Shown piece after piece: positions 57,696 through 64,000 of a stretch of DNA of 64,000 nt (position 1 is the stretch's first letter; every line of letters begins with the position of its first letter). Source of the DNA: Sphingomonas sp. NFR04 (lineage in GTDB: Bacteria; Pseudomonadota; Alphaproteobacteria; Sphingomonadales; Sphingomonadaceae); the NCBI RefSeq assembly GCF_900114095.1, contig NZ_FORV01000002.1, positions 744,001-808,000 on the forward strand, given 5' to 3'. The notes below the pieces were generated by a model that had not been told where the DNA came from, did not search any database, and worked only from the letters and a program-made list of their open reading frames with translations. The position numbers were made by a program, and so were the translations under genes.

Positions 57696-58240
57696 GTCGC
57701 GCGCAGCCGGATCGACTACCGCCGTAGCATCATGCCCGTCGCATATCCGGCGCTCACGCTACTACATGCACGCTTATCCGGCCCATGCGATACGGCGGCA
57801 ATGCGCGCCATGGTTACAGCGGCCATCAACGCATCGCCGTCTGTGCCCCGGTTTGAGCGCTGGCCCTGCCGCCGCCGCTCCTCCACCCGCCTCGCACCGT
57901 CCAGGCAATCGGCGTGCCCGGCGAGATCTCCTGCGGTAAAGCGGAAGCCGTCAGGTCCAGCGACATACGCAGGGTTCAGGAACGGCATCCGGCCCAGCGT
58001 GCAGAAGCGCCTGCGTGCGGGGCCACCATGGGACCATCCATGCGTATAGGTGCCGTTGACGCCATCGTCGCCGACGACCAGACCCGATCGGTCATGGAGG
58101 CGCTTCCAAACACGACCGGCACCATCGCCCCTGCAGTCTTCATCATCGAAGACGATGAAGGCATGGTGATCGCGTTGAATCTGCCCAGCTGACGTGCACG
58201 ACATCGGATGCCGCATCGACGTGCATAGGAAAACCGCCCC
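57696..58240. other. Gene-poor spacer with possible 50-codon frame
   Basis: No confident gene lies in these 545 bases between the MFS and antiporter promoters. A plus-strand frame 58040-58192 (MRIGAVDAIVADDQ... ending DEGMVIALNLPS, 50 aa) has coding-like GC3 but no ribosome binding site and no family. On the minus strand GTAACC (57812-57817) is followed by CGTA after 17 bases, one more than the SigF-type sites at 50016-51358, pointing toward the MFS gene. Confidence 0.35.
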
Positions 58241-59956
58241 TTGAACGAGACCGAGCACCTTCTCACCGCGCTCCTGCCGATCATCCTGCTGCTCAGCTTC
58301 GGGGTGGTCGCCGCAATCGGATCGCGCGCGCTCAGCCTCAGCCCGATCGTCGGCTATATCCTGCTGGGGCTGCTGTTGCGCATGGCCGGCTTCACGCTGG
58401 GGCCGTCGATGCAGACCGTGTCGGTCCTCGCGCAGCTCGGCGTGGTGTTCCTGCTGTTCGACATCGGTCTGCATTTCTCGCTCAAGCGGCTGCGGGCGCA
58501 GGCGGGGGACATCTTCGGGTTCGGCCCCGCGCAGGTGGTGCTCGCCACCGCGATCCTCGCCCTCGCCTGCCACCTGGCCGGCCTGGGGTGGGGCGGCGCG
58601 TTCCTGCTCGGGGCAGCGCTGTCGCTATCGTCGACTGCCGTGGTCGTCGGCCTGATCGCGGAGCGGCACCAGCAGGATTGCCCCGTCGGCCTGACCGCGA
58701 CGGCGATCCTGGTCTTCCAGGACGTGGCGGGCATCTTCATCCTGATCGTCGCGACGGCGCTGGAGAGCGGCGGCGGCGCGTTTGCGGCGAGCGCGCTGGC
58801 ATTGGCCAAGGCGAGCCTCAGTTTCGCCCTCTCGATGGTCGTGGCGCGCTATCTGATCCGCCCCGCCCTCGATCTCGTCGCGCGCAGCCGCAACGAGGAG
58901 GTGTTCACCGGCGTGGCGCTGCTCATTGCCCTGGCGGCAGGGTGGATGACGGGCATGATCGGGCTCTCGGTGACGCTCGGCGCGTTCCTCGGCGGCACGA
59001 TGCTGGCGGACACGCCCTATCGCTCGATCATCCAGTCGGAGATCAAGCCGTTTCGCGGGCTTCTGCTCGGCTTCTTCTTCGTATCGGTCGGCTTGTCGCT
59101 CGACCTGCGGGCGATGACCGAGAGCTGGTATCTCGTCCTGCTCGTCGCGCTCGCCCTGCTGGTGCTCAAGACCGCCGCCAACGTCACGGCCAGCCTGCTC
59201 TTCAAATGGTCGGTGCCCGGGTCGCTGCAGCTCGGCTTCCTGCTGGCGCAGGGGTCGGAGTTCGCGTTCGTGATCCTCGGGCTGCCGGGCGTCCGCGCTG
59301 CGGTGGGCGCGGAGCGATCCTCGATCGTCGTGGCGGCGGTGGCGCTGACGCTGGCGGTCACGCCCAATGTCGCCTGGGCCGGGCGGCGGCTGGCGGGCGT
59401 GCTGCGAGCGCGGCGGATGCTCCGCGCGGACCCCGAACTGCAGCCGCAATCCCTGATCGGCCCCGTGATGATCCTCGGCATGGGCGAAGTGGGCCGCGCC
59501 GTGGCCGACGCACTGATCCATTTCGACATCGGCTATGTGGCGATGGAGACCGACCAGCGTCGGCTGCGCGAGGCCCTGGCGGACGGCTATCGCGTGGAAT
59601 TCGGCGACCTGAGCGACCCGCGCATCTGGCAGCCGACCGCGCTGGAGGGTCGCCGCGTCAGCGTGCTCACCGAGCCTTCGCTCGAAGTCTCCGGCCGCCT
59701 GACGCCGCTCACCCAGAGATATTTCCCCCAGCTGCTGCGCGTGGCCGTCGTCCGTGACGCGGCCGCCGCCGTGGGCTTCGCCAATGCCGGGCTGACCCCG
59801 GTGATCGAGGGATCGGACACGAACGGCCTGGAAACCGCCGCTTTCGTCCTGAAGGCGCTCGGCACCGATGACGAGAAGGTCGGGGCGTGGATCGTTCATC
59901 GCCGGGCACAGGCGGAAAACGGCGCCGAGCAGCCGATGAAGCTGGCAGCCCGCTAG
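58241..59956 (+). CDS. CPA2-family cation:proton antiporter with TrkA-N-like domain, 571 aa
   Basis: Kef/YbaL-like potassium or cation antiporter. Helical part (~1-385): LSPIVGYILLGLLLRMAGFTLGP, QLGVVFLLFDIGLHFSLKRL, LGAALSLSSTAVVVGLI, QDVAGIFILIVATALESG, FFFVSVGLSLDLRA. A cytoplasmic Rossmann-like RCK/TrkA-N region (~405-550) has VMILGMGEVGRAVADALIHFDIGYVAMETDQRRLREA, in which GMGEVG replaces the usual GxGxxG only slightly. TTG 58241 is used as start (AGGAAAACCGCCCC upstream) since the frame begins MNETEHLLTALLP there. It probably protects against electrophile or pH stress by expelling potassium (inferred). Confidence 0.85.
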   Translation: MNETEHLLTALLPIILLLSFGVVAAIGSRALSLSPIVGYILLGLLLRMAGFTLGPSMQTVSVLAQLGVVFLLFDIGLHFSLKRLRAQAGDIFGFGPAQVVLATAILALACHLAGLGWGGAFLLGAALSLSSTAVVVGLIAERHQQDCPVGLTATAILVFQDVAGIFILIVATALESGGGAFAASALALAKASLSFALSMVVARYLIRPALDLVARSRNEEVFTGVALLIALAAGWMTGMIGLSVTLGAFLGGTMLADTPYRSIIQSEIKPFRGLLLGFFFVSVGLSLDLRAMTESWYLVLLVALALLVLKTAANVTASLLFKWSVPGSLQLGFLLAQGSEFAFVILGLPGVRAAVGAERSSIVVAAVALTLAVTPNVAWAGRRLAGVLRARRMLRADPELQPQSLIGPVMILGMGEVGRAVADALIHFDIGYVAMETDQRRLREALADGYRVEFGDLSDPRIWQPTALEGRRVSVLTEPSLEVSGRLTPLTQRYFPQLLRVAVVRDAAAAVGFANAGLTPVIEGSDTNGLETAAFVLKALGTDDEKVGAWIVHRRAQAENGAEQPMKLAAR

Positions 59957-60048
59957 ATCACTGAAAGCGTTCGGCCAGCCGTGGCGGCCGATGGTCGGAT
60001 TGCAGTGTCGCGCGCCGGACCTCGGTCACCGCATCCGACACCTTCAAC

Positions 60049-60086
60049 CAAAAAAAATCGGCCGGAGTCCGCAGACTCCGGCCGAT
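60049..60086 (-). terminator. Intrinsic terminator of the TonB receptor gene
   Basis: On the minus strand a perfect 13-bp stem (ATCGGCCGGAGTC with its complement, loop of 4) is followed by an eight-base T run at 60049-60056. It begins 27 bases past the receptor stop and may also stop plus-strand transcripts from the antiporter gene. Confidence 0.92.
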
Positions 60087-60112
60087 CGGGAAAGACGGCG
60101 GATCAGGCCTCG

Positions 60113-62917
60113 TTAGAAGGTGATGCGGCCGACGATGGTGAACTTGCGATCGTTGATGACCGCATCGCGGGGCCGCGTCTCGATGCCGTAATAGGTGGAC
60201 GTCATCGTGTTGAGCAGGTTCACCGCGTTGGCCGTCAACGCGAAGTGCGGGTTGACGTTGACGGTGACGGAGGCGTCGAGCTGGCCGAACGGCTTCTCGA
60301 ACACCGGCAGGTTGCCCGTGCCGTTGCCCGAGGTCGTCACCAGGAACTCGCTCCGCCAGTTATAGGCGACGCGTGCCGAGAGCAGGCCATGCTCATACAG
60401 GCCCACCAGGTTGTAGTTGTACTTGGACAACCCCTCCAGCGAGACGTTGCGAACCGGCCCCGCCGTTGCCGGGCTCGGCGCCTGCGAGTCCACATAGGTG
60501 AAGTTGCCCTGGAACCCCAGGCCCTTCAGTGCACCCGGCAGGAAGTCGAAGAACTGCTGGTACGCGACTTCCACGCCCTTGACCTTGGCAGTGGCGGCAT
60601 TGCTGTAGGAGGTGACGCTGTACCGCGCCGTCACGCCGTCGTCGAACGTGACGTCGCGCGTCGAAATACCGGTCTGGATGTAGTTGGAGATGTTCTTGTA
60701 GAAGCCCGCCGCGGTCAGCGATCCCGTGCGCGAGAAATACCATTCGAGCGATACGTCGAAATTGGTCGACTTCATCGGCTTGAGATAGGGATTGCCGCCG
60801 CTGGTGACGTGCTCCTGGTTGAGCTGCGCGGCGCCCGGCTCGGTGATGTTCAGGCTCGGATTGAGCTGGTCGAACGTCGGCCGCGCGATGTTCTTCGACG
60901 CGGCGAAGCGCAGCTGCAGCTTGTCGTTCAGATGGGCGCGCAGGTTCAGGCTGGGCAGCACCGACGTGTAGCTGGTGCTGTTGGTGATCGGACTCACGGT
61001 CGGGTCGGTGACCGTGCTCTGCGTTCCGTCGGGCGCGGTGACCAGACCATATTGCTGGTAGAAGCCCGAAACATCGATGTTGGTGCGGATCACGCGCACG
61101 CCGATATTGCCGTCGATCGGCACGGCCAGCTGATCGGCCTTGAAGAACGCCGCCGCATAGCCGGTATAGGTCTTCTGCGACTCCGTGTTGGTGCCGCTGG
61201 GCAGATAAGGCACGGCGGTGGCGACGCCGAGCGCGGCGCGGGTAGCGTCATAGCTCAACGTGGTGTTGCGGTTGAACAGCAGCGCATTGCCGAACAGATC
61301 GGCGTCCCCGCGGAAGAAGTCGCTGAAATCGACCACCTCCAGCGTCGACGGCACGGTGGACAGGCCGATATAGCGATAGCCGGTGTCGCTGTAGCGATTG
61401 GAGCGGTCGGCATAGCGGAAGCCTGCCTTGATCGAGCGCAGGATGCTCCCGTCGAAACGATACTCGGCGTCCAGCCTGCCGGTCTTGTCCTCGCCATGCG
61501 AGTTGTTCATGTTGTCCAGGTAGAACGCGCCGTTATACGTGCCGACATTGGTCAGCCCGGCTGCGGACGTGATCTGGAACGCCGGGATCTTGCCCGAAAT
61601 GTCCTGGGTAAGCGTGGTCGCGGTGCCGTTCAGGCCGATGATCGACCGGAGGCTGTCGGTCGTCGAATCGACATATTGCGCATCCGCCGTGATCGTCAGG
61701 TTGGCGGTCGGCTTCCACTTGCCATTGAGCGAATAGTCGGTCGTGACCGAATGGCGCGTACCGAGGCTGGTGTTCGCCCCGATCGGAAGGTCAACGAACG
61801 TGCCGCTCTGGAAATCGCCGTTGGGCGCATAGGCGAAGGCGGCACCCGGCTGCGGCGTGATCGATGCACCGCTGGTGTAGGCGAAGTAGCTATAGTCGTC
61901 GAACCGGAACTTGTAGTCGTTGCGGAACACCTCGCCGGTCAGCTCGAGCGTGTCGGTCGGCCGCCACTGCAGCGACGCGTCGATCCCGAAGCGGCGGCGA
62001 TCGCCATAGGCCTCACCGATTCCGGTACCGTGTGGCAACGTTGTCACGCTGCCAGTGCGGCCGAGTGAGGCGAGCGTGGCGGCGTCGGTCGCGTTGGTCG
62101 GGTCGAGCGTGTAGAACGGCTCGGTCGAGATCGTGTCCTGGCGGAAGGACGACTTCTGGTACGAGGCGCTGACCAGCACGCCGATTTCACCGATCCCCGT
62201 GTTCCAGCGGTCGCTGACCAGCAGCGATGCCGATGGCTGGCTCTCGCGGACGAGGTCGTTGTACGTGTTCGAGACCGAACCCGAGATCTTGAAGCCGTCG
62301 AAGTCGAAAGGCTTGCGCGTGCGGAAGTTGATCGTGCCGCTGAGCTGATCTTCGATGAGATCGGCCGAGGGGTTCTTGTAGACGTCGATCCCGGCGAGCA
62401 GTTCCGACGGCACGTCCTCCAGGGTCAGCGCATTGTTCGTGCCGCTGGCCGTGAAGATGTCGCGCCCATTCAGTTCGGTGCGGACCTGGGTGAGGCCGCG
62501 GATCGCGACCGCACTGCCCTCGCCGTAATTGCGCTGGATCTGAATGCCGGAAATGCGCTGCAGCGCCTCCGCGATGTTGCGATCGGGCAGCTTGCCGATG
62601 TCTTCGGCGACGATCGAGTCGACGACCTGATCGGCATTGCGCTTGATGTTCTGCGCGCTCTGCAGGCTGGCGCGCACGCCGGTTACGACGATTTCCGTGC
62701 TGCCGTCGGCAGGCGCGGCACCGGCAGCGCTGTTCTGATCACCGCTGGGCTGCGTCGTGCCGCTCTGCGTGCCCGCCTGCTGCACGGCCGCGTCGGGCGA
62801 CGCCGTGCCTGCCTGCGCATAGGCGGGCGCCGCGAGCCCGCACGCCAGCGCGGCGATGGACGTCCCGACAAAAACCGATCCCGTACGCGCGGCCTGCTTG
62901 ATACTCTGAACTGACAT
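60113..62917 (-). CDS. TonB-dependent receptor, carbohydrate type, 934 aa
   Basis: Outer-membrane receptor of the Caulobacter/Xanthomonas sugar-uptake class. Signal peptide (GSVFVGTSIAALACGLAAPAYAQ), Gln/Thr-rich linker, TonB box (TEIVVTGVRASLQSAQNIKRNADQVVDSI), the plug block EDIGKLPDRNIAEALQRISGIQIQRNYGEGSAVAIRGL typical of this class, and a barrel ending in KFTIVGRITF with terminal Phe. ATG 62917 follows GGAGAGGAACAG. It is divergent from a GH31 glycosidase, so the cargo is probably an alpha-glucoside or xyloside such as maltodextrin (inferred). No SusD partner is present. Its 3' end is a clean terminator. Confidence 0.92.
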   Translation of the reverse strand: MSVQSIKQAARTGSVFVGTSIAALACGLAAPAYAQAGTASPDAAVQQAGTQSGTTQPSGDQNSAAGAAPADGSTEIVVTGVRASLQSAQNIKRNADQVVDSIVAEDIGKLPDRNIAEALQRISGIQIQRNYGEGSAVAIRGLTQVRTELNGRDIFTASGTNNALTLEDVPSELLAGIDVYKNPSADLIEDQLSGTINFRTRKPFDFDGFKISGSVSNTYNDLVRESQPSASLLVSDRWNTGIGEIGVLVSASYQKSSFRQDTISTEPFYTLDPTNATDAATLASLGRTGSVTTLPHGTGIGEAYGDRRRFGIDASLQWRPTDTLELTGEVFRNDYKFRFDDYSYFAYTSGASITPQPGAAFAYAPNGDFQSGTFVDLPIGANTSLGTRHSVTTDYSLNGKWKPTANLTITADAQYVDSTTDSLRSIIGLNGTATTLTQDISGKIPAFQITSAAGLTNVGTYNGAFYLDNMNNSHGEDKTGRLDAEYRFDGSILRSIKAGFRYADRSNRYSDTGYRYIGLSTVPSTLEVVDFSDFFRGDADLFGNALLFNRNTTLSYDATRAALGVATAVPYLPSGTNTESQKTYTGYAAAFFKADQLAVPIDGNIGVRVIRTNIDVSGFYQQYGLVTAPDGTQSTVTDPTVSPITNSTSYTSVLPSLNLRAHLNDKLQLRFAASKNIARPTFDQLNPSLNITEPGAAQLNQEHVTSGGNPYLKPMKSTNFDVSLEWYFSRTGSLTAAGFYKNISNYIQTGISTRDVTFDDGVTARYSVTSYSNAATAKVKGVEVAYQQFFDFLPGALKGLGFQGNFTYVDSQAPSPATAGPVRNVSLEGLSKYNYNLVGLYEHGLLSARVAYNWRSEFLVTTSGNGTGNLPVFEKPFGQLDASVTVNVNPHFALTANAVNLLNTMTSTYYGIETRPRDAVINDRKFTIVGRITF

Positions 62918-63218
62918 AAACTGTTCCTCTCCTACACGCACAACTGCGGGCAAGGCTTTGAAAGCGCCCCTTAGGCCCCGATTCGAAGCTGTGAAATATA
63001 AAAATTTGTTTCATCGGTGATTTTACGTTGATCGATGATGGTGATGCGCGCGCTGTCCGACATGTGTCCGGCGTCCCGGAATCTGCCGCCTCCACACCGT
63101 GCGCTCGGCGAGGCACGGCGCGCGCGGAACAAGGCCAACGTTTGCACAGGTGAATCCAGCTTGCGCAGGTAAACCAAGGCATCATAAGCGCAAATTTCCA
63201 GCCAGGCTCGGGAGAGAG
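62918..63218. promoter_or_regulatory. Divergent promoter region, receptor and GH31 genes
   Basis: The 301-base spacer holds an AT-rich island near 62988-63035 (TGAAA-N12-TTTCA inverted repeat around a TATAAAAATTT core), rare in this GC-rich window. It lies about 75-120 bases upstream of the receptor start and fits promoter or operator use. The rest shows nothing else I can name, and no regulator gene is adjacent. Confidence 0.45.
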
Positions 63219-64000
63219 ATGATGATGACGGTGCTGCAACCCCGCGGAACGGTGCGCGCCGCCATCGCCGCCGGCGCTTCGCTGCTCGCGCTGCTTGCCG
63301 CGCCGGCGCTTGCCGCGCCGCTCGCGTCACTCGACCGGAACGGCGCAAGCGTGTCGATCGAGCCCTATGCGCCCAATATCGTTCGGGTGACCATCGCGAT
63401 GGACCGCGCGCTTGCAGATGCCCCGCCGGGCGACGGCCCGAATGCGAAGCCCGATGCGACCGGCTGGAACCATGTTGTCAACGCTGACGGGGACGTCTTC
63501 ACCTCGTCCGCGGTCTCCCTCACCGTGAACGCCGAACCGTGGCCGAAGGCGCCGACCCAAATGCAGCGCTATTTCGCGCCGTCCCTGCCCCATGTTGGCC
63601 TCACCGTGCGCGGGCGGGACGGCCATGTCATCGCCGAGATGACCGGATGGGAAATGGCCCCGGTCGAGGTCAGCGGCGAGCGCACCTTCCGCGTGGGCGC
63701 GAGCTTCGCGGTGCAGCCGGGCGAACATTATTACGGCCTGGGCCAGAACCAGGAGGGCGTGCTGGACCTGAAGGGCCGCACGATCGACTGCCGCCACAAT
63801 TATGATGCGCCCGCCGGCGAGAGCGTCTGCGTGCCCTTCATGGTCACCAACAAGGGCTATGGCATCGTGTGGGACAATGCCTCCGCCACCACGGTATCGC
63901 CCGGGCTCCACAACAGCACGCACTGGCAATCCAAGGTCGGGGAGCGCGTGTCGTTCTTCATCATCACCGGCGACACGACCGACCAGCTCTATGCAGGCTA
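63219..64000 (+). CDS. GH31 alpha-glucosidase/alpha-xylosidase, N-terminal part
   Basis: Open frame from ATG 63219 to the window end (260 codons, incomplete). The signal peptide (RAAIAAGASLLALLAAPALA) leads into a GH31 N-terminal galactose-mutarotase-like domain: SIEPYAPNIVRVTIAMDRA, WEMAPVEVSGERTFRVGASF, GEHYYGLGQNQEGVLDLKGRTIDCRHNYDAPAGESVCVPFMVTNKGYGIVWDN in successive pieces, and FFIITGDTTDQLYAG. The GLGQ block and the GYGIVWDN step are diagnostic of family 31, which cleaves alpha-glucosides or alpha-xylosides with retention. The catalytic barrel lies past the edge. GGGAGAG precedes the ATG; two more ATGs follow directly. It is divergent from the TonB receptor. Confidence 0.88.
   Translation, partial: MMMTVLQPRGTVRAAIAAGASLLALLAAPALAAPLASLDRNGASVSIEPYAPNIVRVTIAMDRALADAPPGDGPNAKPDATGWNHVVNADGDVFTSSAVSLTVNAEPWPKAPTQMQRYFAPSLPHVGLTVRGRDGHVIAEMTGWEMAPVEVSGERTFRVGASFAVQPGEHYYGLGQNQEGVLDLKGRTIDCRHNYDAPAGESVCVPFMVTNKGYGIVWDNASATTVSPGLHNSTHWQSKVGERVSFFIITGDTTDQLYAG

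Noticed and set aside
58040..58192. A 50-codon plus-strand frame in the 57696-58240 spacer
   Set aside because: GC3 looks coding-like, but there is no ribosome binding site, no homology I recognise and an overlapping minus-strand frame is equally open; kept only as a note in the spacer entry.
59981..62068. A 695-codon plus-strand frame opposite the second carbohydrate TonB receptor
   Set aside because: It crosses a strong terminator and is antisense to a receptor with all family landmarks.
1..64000. tRNA, rRNA, CRISPR, insertion sequence or prophage signals
   Set aside because: No cloverleaf, repeat-spacer array, transposase or phage protein was seen; the repeats present are short intergenic palindromes.

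Overview
This is a GC-rich alphaproteobacterial chromosome segment, most likely from Sphingomonas or a close relative. The evidence is three large TonB-dependent receptors paired with glycoside hydrolases but no SusD, Sphingomonas-style palindromic intergenic repeats (5944-6071 and 14419-14513), a SigF/NrsF/bufferin locus of the Caulobacter-Sphingomonas type, and strong GC3 bias. No tRNA, rRNA, CRISPR array or insertion sequence was seen. Genes are dense, and many neighbours overlap by an ATGA-type stop-start.

Layout. 1-4600: small secreted or membrane proteins, a MetA-type outer-membrane protein, two tandem OsmC-like proteins, an AhpD/CMD-like half-domain, DoxX, and a UBP-type zinc-finger protein. 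4666-14314: a carbohydrate locus with a GPH-type sugar transporter, a GH3 beta-glucosidase, a LacI regulator with a perfect palindromic operator (8440-8455), a TonB receptor and a glycoamylase/GH144-like lipoprotein. I read it as a candidate beta-glucan (possibly beta-1,2-glucan) utilisation system. 14590-20458: dienelactone hydrolase, secreted GH2 enzyme, and an OpuC-type osmoprotectant ABC transporter with fused permease and binding protein. 20686-23904: YtcA-HlyD-FUSC efflux system. 23867-27636: two divergent winged-helix regulators, one a large STAND ATPase. 28117-29026: a frameshifted 3-hydroxyacyl-CoA dehydrogenase-like pseudogene. 29154-34619: TolC-family protein and a ydbH-ynbE-ydbL lipid-bridge operon. 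34699-41150: GNAT, NhaP-type antiporter, and a DUF2946/TonB receptor/PepSY metal-uptake operon. 41198-43061: TetR and a divergent FAD monooxygenase. 43073-44770: a glutamyl-tRNA synthetase of a type usually seen in clostridia. 44872-49018: an EmrAB-TolC-like tripartite efflux operon.

The most striking region is 49121-53285, a bufferin (RiPP) locus. BufA1 with a DoxX protein lies on one strand. SigF-NrsF, BufA2, the MNIO enzyme BufB (DUF692) and its partner BufC (DUF2063) lie on the other. Three promoter-like sites with identical architecture, GTAACC-N16-CGTA, sit upstream of bufA1, sigF and bufA2. Each precursor gene is followed by a strong hairpin before the next gene. This predicts a self-amplifying SigF regulon in which one enzyme pair serves two precursors, with precursor made in excess.

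53543-64000: an unknown membrane protein ending in three SH3-ligand-like proline motifs, an exported HExxH protein in an operon with an MFS transporter, a Kef-type antiporter, and a TonB receptor divergent from a GH31 glucosidase that runs off the right edge.
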